DNA of 20,346 nucleotides from positions 1 to 20,346 of the forward strand of contig CAZLLE010000099.1 of assembly GCA_964560425.1 (NCBI GenBank), given 5' to 3'. The translations under genes and the position numbers were made by a program. The notes below the pieces were generated by a model that saw only the letters and a program-made list of their open reading frames with translations, was not told the origin of the DNA and ran no database searches. Within the stretch, counting starts at the first letter, position 1; each line of letters opens with the position of its first letter. Shown here one piece after another: positions 1-5,237 of this stretch. The stretch comes from CAZLLE01 sp964560425 (lineage in GTDB: Bacteria; Campylobacterota; Campylobacteria; Campylobacterales; QNZT01).

Positions 1-96
1 AAAAAATAGTTGTTTTTGATACAAAAAATTGATTTTAACAAAATATAAAGGCATTTTTATTGTCTGATTATTTACATAATTTCCCTTAAAATAGGC

Positions 97-102
97 TATA
101 AT
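97..102 (+). promoter_or_regulatory. Probable -10 box upstream of structured RNA copy A
   Basis: A perfect TATAAT lies about 9 nt before the structured element that begins near 111. A start about 7 nt downstream would fall at roughly 108-110, almost at the first base shared with the second copy of the element. A possible -35 (TTTACA, 71-76) is 20 nt away, longer than ideal, but epsilonproteobacterial promoters often lack a clear -35. The sequence from 1 to about 96 is AT-rich and holds no gene that I can see. Confidence 0.5.
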
Positions 103-110
103 GTCTACCA

Positions 111-270
111 ATAAATAGTCGATCGCCCCCGCTACGCTGGAATGATCGACGCCGAGCTGAGGCACTGAATGTGCCACCTGCAATCTATTAAGTGTTCCCA
201 TCCTCTCTTGAAGCCAAAGAGAAAAGTCAATATGGAAGTCAACTTATCATGATAGTTCCAAATGAACTAT
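111..270 (+). ncRNA. HEARO / IscB omega-RNA-like structured RNA, copy A (no IscB gene nearby)
   Basis: No ORF covers this stretch, but it is rich in pairing. In order: a palindromic hairpin (118-150) with arms GTCGATC and GATCGAC; the phrase GCCGAGCTGA; a hairpin GGCAC-TGAAT-GTGCC (161-175) followed by ACCT; a CTATTAAGTG segment; a hairpin CTCTT-GAAGCCA-AAGAG; a segment ATGGAAGTCAACTTAT; and a final hairpin ATAGTTC-CAAAT-GAACTAT (252-270). A second, diverged copy on the minus strand at 1931-2094 keeps the same order of modules. From memory, the order 'CCGAGCTGA, stem, ACCT, AAGTG, stem' resembles HEARO RNAs, now known as omega-RNAs of IscB/IsrB nucleases; this was not checked against a covariance model. 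No HNH or RuvC ORF follows, so it would be an orphan copy. It could instead be an unrelated structured repeat. ATGA, a motif I recall at HEARO insertion sites, occurs at 249, 262 and 269. Confidence 0.62.
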
Positions 271-278
271 GAAAGCCA

Positions 279-298
279 CAACTTTTTCAAAAAAGTTG
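279..298. repeat. AT-rich hairpin, (CAAC)TTTTT-CAAAAA type
   Basis: The arms CAACTTTTT and AAAAAGTTG pair with a two-base gap. A closely similar hairpin, with different but still complementary ends, occurs at 1548-1564, and both are followed by a C-A-rich then T-rich tail. It lies just after RNA copy A and before the DUF4258 gene. It could terminate the RNA transcript, although there is no clean run of T after it, or it could belong to a small intergenic repeat family. Confidence 0.35.
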
Positions 299-356
299 AA
301 CAAAAAATTTATGGAAAAGGATATAATAACAATAAATAAAGATGTAAAGGACTTTT

Positions 357-638
357 TTGAACTTTATTTACAGAACTCATGCGATAGAAAGAATGTTTGA
401 AAGAGATATATCAGATGAAGTTGTAGAAGAAGTTATAAAAAATGGAAAAATTATTGAAGAATATTTGGATGATAAACCATATCCATCTTTTCTGATTTTG
501 GATTATGAAAAAGATGATACAAAAAAGCCTATTCATGTAGTTTTTGCAAAAAATAGCAAAGATATTATAGTTATAACTGCTTATCGACCAAATGAGTCAA
601 AATGGACAAATAATTATCAGACAAGGATAAAAAAATGA
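357..638 (+). CDS. DUF4258 family protein, probable type II toxin
   Basis: This 93-residue protein matches the DUF4258 pattern: an early His in the 'RTHAIERMFER' segment, a central 'GKIIEEY' strand, 'PSFLIL', a 'HVVFA' strand, and the closing 'ITAYRP...KW...TR' motif. DUF4258 proteins belong with RelE/HigB-like small toxins and usually sit next to a YgiT-type zinc-finger partner, exactly as here. The start is TTG: an AAGGA ribosome site at 347-351 stands 5 nt before it and no better ATG fits. The stop codon overlaps the next start by 4 bp (ATGA), so the two are translationally coupled. Toxin activity is inferred from family and context; the protein could be a non-toxic relative. Confidence 0.85.
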   Translation: MNFIYRTHAIERMFERDISDEVVEEVIKNGKIIEEYLDDKPYPSFLILDYEKDDTKKPIHVVFAKNSKDIIVITAYRPNESKWTNNYQTRIKK

Positions 639-865
639 AATGTGTAATCTGTAAACATGGTGAAACAGAAGAAGGAGCAACAACAATTACCTTAGAAAGA
701 GGTAGCTCTACAATTGTTTTCAAAGATGTTCCAGCCCAAATCTGTGATAATTGTGGTGAAAAATATGTTGATAGCAAAACAACAAAGAATCTACTTAAAA
801 AAGCAAATGAACTTATAAAAAATGGAGCTGAAGTAGATATTAGAAAATTTAAAGTTGCTGCCTAG
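635..865 (+). CDS. YgiT-type zinc-finger protein, probable antitoxin
   Basis: This 76-residue protein opens with a Cys4 zinc-finger pattern: CVIC near residues 3-6 and CDNC near 37-40, as in the N-terminal domain of MqsA/YgiT antitoxins. Between them lies the 'TITLERG...IVFKDVPAQ' strand pattern usual for the family. It lacks the C-terminal helix-turn-helix of full MqsA, so this short form probably neutralises its partner without being a complete DNA-binding regulator. It overlaps the upstream DUF4258 gene by ATGA, giving the toxin-first order typical of DUF4258/YgiT pairs. Confidence 0.87.
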   Translation: MKCVICKHGETEEGATTITLERGSSTIVFKDVPAQICDNCGEKYVDSKTTKNLLKKANELIKNGAEVDIRKFKVAA

Positions 866-879
866 TTAGTATTTATCAA

Positions 880-981
880 AATTTAAATCCGAAGTAGAAT
901 TTTATCATCTAACCTCTTTAAATCCCTAAATTGCAATCTCTGATTCTCTTTTTCTCAAAAATTGCACTTCGGATTTAAATT
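880..981. repeat. 16-bp perfect inverted repeat around a 70-nt spacer
   Basis: AATTTAAATCCGAAGT (880-895) and its exact reverse complement (966-981) enclose 70 nt with no ORF. The spacer repeats AATTGCA near its right end and contains another TTTAAATCC. The block begins just after the zinc-finger gene and ends before the promoter of the next TA pair. It could be a very small transposon-like element or a long-looped terminator. I see no target-site duplication at its edges. Confidence 0.6.
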
Positions 982-1016
982 CTGGAAAACTAAAATTTTC
1001 AAAACATCAAAAAGTT

Positions 1017-1025
1017 TGCTATAAT
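1017..1025 (+). promoter_or_regulatory. Extended -10 promoter for the 1053-1531 TA pair
   Basis: The sequence TGCTATAAT fits an extended -10 box (TG-n-TATAAT). Transcription would start near 1032, leaving a leader of about 20 nt that contains the AAAGGA ribosome site at 1041-1046 and the ATG at 1053. The region upstream is AT-rich and has no obvious -35. Confidence 0.6.
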
Positions 1026-1052
1026 ATCTTTATATTACAAAAAGGACATAAA

Positions 1053-1286
1053 ATGCGATTGTCAATAGATTTAAAAACGAACGATATCATTTCACTAATT
1101 TCACAAATGTCTCTTAATGAACTTGAAAAAGTAAAAAATAGCTTAGTTCAAAGAGAACTATATTTTAAAAAACATCAAAAAGATAATATTGGAAATATTA
1201 TGGATGATTTTAGAAAAGAAGATTATTCAAATGACTTTTTAGCTGATTTGGAAGAGGGGTTAAAAAAAAGTTCACTCTATAAATGA
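1053..1286 (+). CDS. Small helical protein, probable antitoxin of a RelE-type pair
   Basis: This 77-residue protein is highly charged and probably all-helical in its middle ('LNELEKVKNSLVQRELYFKKH'), with an acidic tail ('DDFRKEDYSNDFLADLEEGLKK') of the kind that wraps around a basic toxin. I do not recognise a named family. The antitoxin call rests on size, on the 4-bp ATGA overlap with a RelE-like toxin directly downstream, and on its own good promoter. The start is ATG with AAAGGA 6 nt upstream. Confidence 0.7.
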   Translation: MRLSIDLKTNDIISLISQMSLNELEKVKNSLVQRELYFKKHQKDNIGNIMDDFRKEDYSNDFLADLEEGLKKSSLYK

Positions 1287-1531
1287 AAATCCAAAAAATC
1301 AGAGGCGACCAAGAGAGTTATCTTAGAAAACACAATCTTACAAAAAAATATGAAAAAGCTAAAAAACTTTTTGAAAACGACCCATTTTATCCTTCGTTAA
1401 ATACTGAACTGTTAGAACCCAAAGATAGGTTAATTTACTCTTTTCGATTGGATAGAAAGTATAGAGTAATTTTTATCTATATCGGAGAAAATGAGATTGA
1501 GATTATTACTTTTACTAACCATTATAAGTAA
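1283..1531 (+). CDS. RelE/ParE-superfamily toxin
   Basis: This 82-residue basic protein carries the RelE/StbE-type fold signature: an N-terminal helix pair rich in Lys, the segment 'DPFYPSLNTELLEP', then 'YSFRLDRKYRVIFIY' and the terminal 'IEIITFTNHYK', which matches the 'R-(x)-YRVIF...I..i..H.Y' ending of mRNA-interferase toxins. The Arg of 'RKYRV' and the late His-Tyr are the residues usually linked to ribosome-dependent mRNA cleavage. It overlaps the antitoxin gene by ATGA. It could alternatively act on gyrase like ParE; sequence alone does not decide. Confidence 0.8.
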   Translation: MKIQKIRGDQESYLRKHNLTKKYEKAKKLFENDPFYPSLNTELLEPKDRLIYSFRLDRKYRVIFIYIGENEIEIITFTNHYK

Positions 1532-1547
1532 AGAGATATCAAACGAC

Positions 1548-1564
1548 ACCTTTTTCAAAAAGGT
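1548..1564. repeat. AT-rich hairpin, ACCTTTTT-C-AAAAAGGT
   Basis: This perfect 17-nt palindrome lies 17 nt after the RelE-like toxin stop and shortly before the wrecked PIN module. It resembles the hairpin at 279-298. It could end the TA transcript, though the following T-run is interrupted, and it marks the point where the body of the third antitoxin is missing. Confidence 0.35.
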
Positions 1565-1566
1565 AT

Positions 1567-1632
1567 CCAAAACTTTTAGAAAATAATGCATGGCAAAATC
1601 ATGTTATGGATAAATTTAAACAAAATGATTAG
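1567..1632 (+). pseudogene. C-terminal remnant of an antitoxin gene
   Basis: About 21 codons read 'PKLLENNAWQNHVMDKFKQND' and end at TAG (1630-1632), overlapping the ATG of the PIN toxin (1625) in a different frame. This is how antitoxin stops usually overlap VapC-like starts. No start codon or N-terminal domain lies upstream, since the frame runs back into the hairpin at 1548-1564. It is probably the tail of a deleted antitoxin gene, but it is short and I cannot assign a family. Confidence 0.4.
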
Positions 1633-1927
1633 GGTAGATACAAACTATATTGTTAGATCTTTACTCAATGATAACATTGAAATGGCAGATATTGCGGAAG
1701 AAATTTTAACAATGAAAAATGTGTTTATCTCAAATCAACTATCAGAACTTATTGAGTTTGATAATATATCAGTATCAAATATGAAAGTAATAAAATAAGC
1801 TTTAGAACTATTAAAAACCAAAAATTTAGATTTTGTAGATTATTTATTATGTGGTTATTCAGTTCAAGATGAAATAGTCACATTTGATAAGAAATTAAAT
1901 CAGTGTATTTCTAGCAATCAAATATAA
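1625..1927 (+). pseudogene. PIN-domain (VapC-type) toxin, degraded
   Basis: The N-terminus 'MIRVDTNYIVRSLL' carries the first catalytic Asp of PIN RNases (residue 4, VDTN). An in-frame TAA at 1796-1798 interrupts it. Reading on in the same frame gives 'ALELLKTKNLDFVDYLLCGYS...IVTFDKKL', the C-terminal PIN half with the 'DFvDyll' and 'TFDKKL' Asp motifs. The two halves total about 100 codons against roughly 130 for the family, so the middle (around 'ISNQLSELIEFDN') has also lost a segment. Internal deletion plus stop argue for a dead toxin. An upstream in-frame ATG at 1586 exists, but it lies inside the antitoxin remnant. Confidence 0.8.
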
Positions 1928-1930
1928 TAA

Positions 1931-2094
1931 ATCAGTGGAACCAATAAGTAACCCATCAGCTTAAAATTGGCTCAAGCTTTGAAACTGTGAGTTATTATTG
2001 ATCGTAGCGAAGAGCAATGAAGATAGGTGATACTTTCAGTATCTCAGCTTGGCGTCGATCGCCCACGCTACGCTGGAGCGATCGACTAATTATT
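1931..2094 (-). ncRNA. HEARO / IscB omega-RNA-like structured RNA, copy B
   Basis: Read on the minus strand, this begins with AATAATTAGTCGATCG, matching AATAAATAGTCGATCG at the start of copy A. It then shows the palindromic hairpin (2054-2086), GCCAAGCTGAG, a hairpin GATAC-TGAAA-GTATC followed by ACCT, a hairpin AGCTT...AAGCT holding GAGCCA, and GGGTTACTTAT...GGTTCC. Each helix pairs as in copy A but with different bases (GGCAC/GTGCC against GATAC/GTATC; CTCTT/AAGAG against AGCTT/AAGCT), which is covariation. The stretch between ACCT and the third hairpin differs in sequence from copy A. The element starts 2 nt after the narK stop, so it would be transcribed by read-through from narK and could also act as its terminator. 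The right limit is approximate. Confidence 0.6.
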
Positions 2095-2095
2095 A

Positions 2096-2902
2096 CTAAA
2101 TCATTCCCCCAGCTTGAACACCCCAAGTTGTTCTCCATCTTGTTTTTACAAAGCTTATTCCTATGATTGCTACTAAAACAACACAAGCAAATATAACAAA
2201 TCCCGTGGCATAACCATCAAATGCACCTTTTGACCAACCTAGCGTTTTGATAAGTAAAAAACCACCGATACCTCCAGCAGCACCGACGATTCCTGTCATG
2301 ATTCCAATATCTTTACCAAATCTTTGAGGGACAAGTTGAAAAACTGCTCCATTTGCCATGCCAAGGTTTGCCATGATCAAAAATAGAACAAAAATTGCCA
2401 ATAAAAATGGTAATTTTACAAAAGCTGAAATAAATACCAAGATAGCAACTATTCCATAGAAAAAATATAGTGATTTTACACCACCAATTTTATCTGCAAT
2501 ACTTCCACCAACTGGTCTTAAAACTGCTCCTGCAAAACCAAAACCCAAGGCTACAATTAGAAGTTGATTATAAGTAATACTATCACCCAATAAATAAGCA
2601 CTCAAAAGAGCAATAATAACTATAGATTGAGATATTAAAGCTGTTGTTTTTGCTCCAAGTTTATCAACTCCAAAGCCAAGTAAAATTCTCAAAACTGCAC
2701 CAGAAAGAATAGGAAGAGCAAGAAGAGTCGCTTTTTCTCCAGCACTAATTGTATAACCACCAATAGCCAAAGCCTCTGCTATCTCTGTACTAAGTGGTCC
2801 CAACATTGTCCACACCATAAAACTCATATCAAAATATAAAAAAGCCATAAAAAGTGTAGGGGCATCTCCCTGCCCCTTTAATGCTTTAAATCCACCTGCC
2901 AT
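2096..2902 (-). CDS. narK: NarK-type nitrate/nitrite MFS transporter with an internal deletion
   Basis: The protein (268 residues from the chosen start) is a major-facilitator transporter of the nitrate/nitrite porter family. Its first membrane segment ('LYFDMSFMVWTMLGPL'), second ('GAVLRILLGFGVDKLG', holding the first substrate Arg), a later 'GAVLRPVGGSIADKIGG' segment (second substrate Arg) and the glycine-rich signature 'GIVGAAGGIGGFL' are typical. Only about 8 membrane segments are present instead of 12, and the length is far below the usual 400 or more. The sequence jumps from 'YNQLLIVALGFG' of the third or fourth helix to 'FAGAVLRPVGG' of the second half, so the first nitrate signature and about four helices are missing in frame. 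I chose the ATG at 2902 because GGAG sits 5 nt upstream; a longer reading from 2971 lacks a ribosome site. Function may be lost. Confidence 0.82.
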   Translation of the reverse strand: MAGGFKALKGQGDAPTLFMAFLYFDMSFMVWTMLGPLSTEIAEALAIGGYTISAGEKATLLALPILSGAVLRILLGFGVDKLGAKTTALISQSIVIIALLSAYLLGDSITYNQLLIVALGFGFAGAVLRPVGGSIADKIGGVKSLYFFYGIVAILVFISAFVKLPFLLAIFVLFLIMANLGMANGAVFQLVPQRFGKDIGIMTGIVGAAGGIGGFLLIKTLGWSKGAFDGYATGFVIFACVVLVAIIGISFVKTRWRTTWGVQAGGMI

Positions 2903-2939
2903 ATTTTCTCCAATCTTAAAAATTAAATTTATATGAAGA

Positions 2940-2945
2940 ATTATA
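2940..2945 (-). promoter_or_regulatory. -10 box of narK
   Basis: On the minus strand TATAAT reads from 2945 to 2940. A start near 2933 gives a leader of about 30 nt to the ATG at 2902. The centre of the palindrome at 2977-2993 lies 40 bp upstream of this box. Confidence 0.55.
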
Positions 2946-2976
2946 ATAGACTTTTGAGAATAAAGAGTCATTTTAT

Positions 2977-2993
2977 TGATTAATTTTTAATCA
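2977..2993. promoter_or_regulatory. Palindromic operator upstream of narK
   Basis: TGATTA-ATTTT-TAATCA is a perfect 6-5-6 palindrome. After one unpaired position on each side the symmetry continues as TTTTA and TAAAA, giving a 29-bp dyad at 2971-2999. The same core occurs upstream of the Fe-S/NrfD gene (3544-3560) at the same distance from its -10 box. The geometry suits a dimeric regulator, for example of the CRP/FNR family, centred near -52. Which protein binds is unknown. Confidence 0.6.
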
Positions 2994-2999
2994 GTAAAA

Positions 3000-3455
3000 T
3001 TATACTTTTGTATTTCTCAATGCATTTCTAGATGCTTTATCTACTAAAGTAAATAGCTTATCTATATCATCTTTTTGACTTGATTTTTTATGCCCTTTAA
3101 CCTTTATAAATTCATAATCTAATTGATCAAAGAGCCTATAAAATTCTTGATATAGCCTATAGTTTTTAATATATTCATTTTTTTTACTCTTATAGCCATT
3201 TTGTTCAAGTCGTTTTCGTCGTGAATGTAGACCTATAATATTTTGACAATCACTATAGATAGTTATTTTAGAATCAATAGTTTTAATATCACTCAAAGCC
3301 CAAAGTAGTACTTCTAACTCTAATTTAGTAGAAGAGCTATTTTCAAATCTCTTAGTTTTGATATCCTCCAAACTTCCATCTTCAAGCACAATCAAATAAG
3401 CTCCATATCCAATACCAGATTGTGGATTTACGCTTCCATCTGTAAATAATTTCAA
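3000..3455 (-). CDS. RNase H family protein
   Basis: This 151-residue protein has the RNase HI fold with the full acidic set: Asp6 in 'FTDGSVN', Glu46 in 'TKLELE', Asp69 in 'IYSDC' and Asp139 in 'LVDKASRNAL', plus His122 in 'VKGHKK'. Such enzymes cleave the RNA strand of RNA/DNA hybrids. It differs from a standard rnhA in its long basic stretch at residues 79-100, and a separate housekeeping rnhA may exist elsewhere. The start is TTG at 3455. A strong AAGGAGG lies 12 nt upstream, rather far, so translation might begin at the preceding ATT. It sits between narK and the Fe-S/NrfD gene with no obvious functional link to nitrogen. Confidence 0.82.
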   Translation of the reverse strand: MKLFTDGSVNPQSGIGYGAYLIVLEDGSLEDIKTKRFENSSSTKLELEVLLWALSDIKTIDSKITIYSDCQNIIGLHSRRKRLEQNGYKSKKNEYIKNYRLYQEFYRLFDQLDYEFIKVKGHKKSSQKDDIDKLFTLVDKASRNALRNTKV

Positions 3456-3543
3456 AATACTACTTTGCCTCCTTATTATTATATTAAGAGTATCAAAAAT
3501 AGAGTTATAATTACAAAGGCAATAATATCAAAAATAATTTAGC

Positions 3544-3560
3544 TGATTAATTTCTAATCA
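3544..3560. promoter_or_regulatory. Palindromic operator upstream of the Fe-S/NrfD gene
   Basis: TGATTA-ATTTC-TAATCA repeats the core of the site at 2977-2993. Its centre is 41 bp upstream of the TATAAT at 3593-3598, against 40 bp at narK. Equal spacing at two genes of one pathway favours a real activator site over chance in AT-rich DNA. Confidence 0.6.
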
Positions 3561-3592
3561 ACTTTAAGCACCAATACAATGATTTACTAATA

Positions 3593-3598
3593 TATAAT
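3593..3598 (+). promoter_or_regulatory. -10 box of the Fe-S/NrfD gene
   Basis: A perfect TATAAT. A start near 3605 leaves a short leader of about 15 nt holding the purine-rich ribosome site AAGAGAAG (3607-3614) before the ATG at 3620. Confidence 0.55.
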
Positions 3599-3619
3599 AT
3601 AGGAAAAAGAGAAGATATC

Positions 3620-5203
3620 ATGAGCCAAAACAGACCACTTGAGAGTTTTATCTCTTACAAAGCTGATACAGGAATGCAGTGTGGTAATTATCATATAGAT
3701 ATACCAGAATTAAAAGAGGATGAACAGTACCGTTTTCACTTTGATCTTACAGCTTGTGTAGGTTGTCACTGTTGTGAGGTAGCATGTAATGAGCAAAATA
3801 ATAATCCAGCAGATATCAAATGGAGAAGAGTTGGAGAGATGGAGTCGGGAACTTTTCCAAATGTTAGCCAACTCTTTAACTCTATGAGTTGTAATCACTG
3901 TATTGACCCAGAGTGTCTAAAGGGTTGTCCTACCAACTCATATATAAAATTTGACAATGGTATTGTTTTTCATGATGATGATGTATGTATTGGGTGTCAA
4001 TATTGTACATGGAACTGTCCTTATGAGGTACCAGTATTTAATGCTGATCGAGGAATTGTTACAAAATGTCATATGTGTCATGAAAAATTGGAAGAGAAAC
4101 AGACCCCTGCATGTATACAAGCTTGTCCAGCAGGAGCAATAGAAATTGAAGCAGTAAACAAAGATGAATGGATCAAAAATGATATGGCTAAAGAGGGTAT
4201 AGCACCACATCTTCCAGATATTTCAATAACCAAACCAACTACAAGATATACACTTCCAGAGTTTGTAGGTGAAGTAAAACCAGCAGATGAACATCTATTA
4301 AAACCAGCCCATGCAGAACTACCACTTGTATTTATGACTGTACTCACTCAAATATCAGTGGGCGGGTTTTTGGCACTATTTTTGGGTCAGATGCTAAATC
4401 TATTTGGATTTAATTTAGCTACTCCAAATCTATACTTAGCTATAGCAATATTTTTGCCAGTAGCAATAGGATTACCTCTCTCAGCTCTACATCTTGGTCG
4501 ACCAATCATGGCAATTACAGCAATGAAAAATATCAAAACATCATGGCTCTCACGAGAAGCTGCTGCTTTGGGGGCTTATGCAATGGGTGCAAACTTAATA
4601 GCACTCATGTATTATTTAAAAATAGATGGTTTTTTGATGACTTTTGCACAATTAATTTTCCTCATAATAGGAGTATATGGAATATATGCCCAATCTATGA
4701 TCTACAGAATAAAAGCAAGACCATCATGGAATAGAGAATCAACCACAAAAAGATTTTTTGGTTCAGGATATATAGGCTTTCTTCTTAGTGCTTTTGTTAT
4801 GTTGCTTAGTGATGCTGATAGAAGTGTCATGGCAATTTTGGCATTAACACTTCTTTTTGGAATGTATCAAATGTATCTTATTTATGAGGAGACAATATTT
4901 TATAAATATTTAGACAAGGAGAATCCAAATTACTATCAACTAAATCGTACCAAAACACTTTTGGAGGATAATTTTGGAAAATTAAAAAATATAAGATTAA
5001 CCACACTAGCTATTTTTGCTCTTATTTTACCTCTTCTAGCAATACTATTTATTGCAAGTGGATCACTATATCTTGCATCTATACTATTAGGAGTATCAAT
5101 AGCAGGGGCAATGATAAGTGAATTTATTGGAAGGTATCTATTTTTTGTGACAGTTGTTCCACTAGGACTAGCTGGAAATTTTTTTGCAGGGAATCAAAGG
5201 TAA
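3620..5203 (+). CDS. Fused Fe-S / NrfD-type membrane anchor protein (DmsB-DmsC-like)
   Basis: This 527-residue protein joins two subunits usually encoded apart. Residues 40-170 are a four-cluster ferredoxin like DmsB: Cys46/49/52/56, Cys91/94/99/103, Cys123/126/129/133 and Cys150/153/165/169. Residues from about 230 to the end form eight or so membrane helices like the DmsC quinol-binding anchor, including 'LPLSALHLGRP' and the 'PSWNRESTTKRFFGSGYIGF' loop. There is no Tat or Sec signal, so the clusters probably face the cytoplasm. No catalytic DmsA subunit is adjacent. The nearby molybdoenzyme is the cytoplasmic nitrate reductase NasA at 8794, so I infer that this protein passes electrons from menaquinol to NasA, and perhaps NirA, in place of a soluble ferredoxin. 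It shares an operator with narK. It could instead serve a molybdoenzyme outside the window. Confidence 0.85.
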   Translation: MSQNRPLESFISYKADTGMQCGNYHIDIPELKEDEQYRFHFDLTACVGCHCCEVACNEQNNNPADIKWRRVGEMESGTFPNVSQLFNSMSCNHCIDPECLKGCPTNSYIKFDNGIVFHDDDVCIGCQYCTWNCPYEVPVFNADRGIVTKCHMCHEKLEEKQTPACIQACPAGAIEIEAVNKDEWIKNDMAKEGIAPHLPDISITKPTTRYTLPEFVGEVKPADEHLLKPAHAELPLVFMTVLTQISVGGFLALFLGQMLNLFGFNLATPNLYLAIAIFLPVAIGLPLSALHLGRPIMAITAMKNIKTSWLSREAAALGAYAMGANLIALMYYLKIDGFLMTFAQLIFLIIGVYGIYAQSMIYRIKARPSWNRESTTKRFFGSGYIGFLLSAFVMLLSDADRSVMAILALTLLFGMYQMYLIYEETIFYKYLDKENPNYYQLNRTKTLLEDNFGKLKNIRLTTLAIFALILPLLAILFIASGSLYLASILLGVSIAGAMISEFIGRYLFFVTVVPLGLAGNFFAGNQR

Positions 5204-5237
5204 TGATCCCTCCGCAAAATATTATATTTTTTTAGTG

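Noticed and set aside
65..70. TGATTA half-site as a third copy of the nitrogen palindrome
   Set aside because: The second half (TAATCA) is absent at the right spacing, and the distance to the -10 box differs from the two good sites.
118..150. Palindrome resembling the GCGATCGC-type repeats of cyanobacteria
   Set aside because: Base composition and neighbouring proteins do not fit a cyanobacterium, and the palindrome is only the first hairpin of a larger element found twice.
151..179. Thiamine (TPP) riboswitch, because of the CTGAG...ACCT phrase
   Set aside because: The downstream conserved TPP core is missing, the downstream gene has no thiamine role, and the second copy lies after a gene instead of before one.
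1586..1798. Intact 70-residue protein
   Set aside because: Its first 13 codons lie in the antitoxin remnant and the homologous PIN sequence continues in frame past the stop, so it is the front half of a pseudogene.
1995..2186. 63-residue minus-strand ORF
   Set aside because: It overlaps the end of narK and structured copy B, has no family resemblance, and no ribosome site.
3938..4210. 90-residue minus-strand ORF inside the Fe-S/NrfD gene
   Set aside because: It is antisense to a well-supported coding region and rich in residues expected from reversed Cys-coding sequence.
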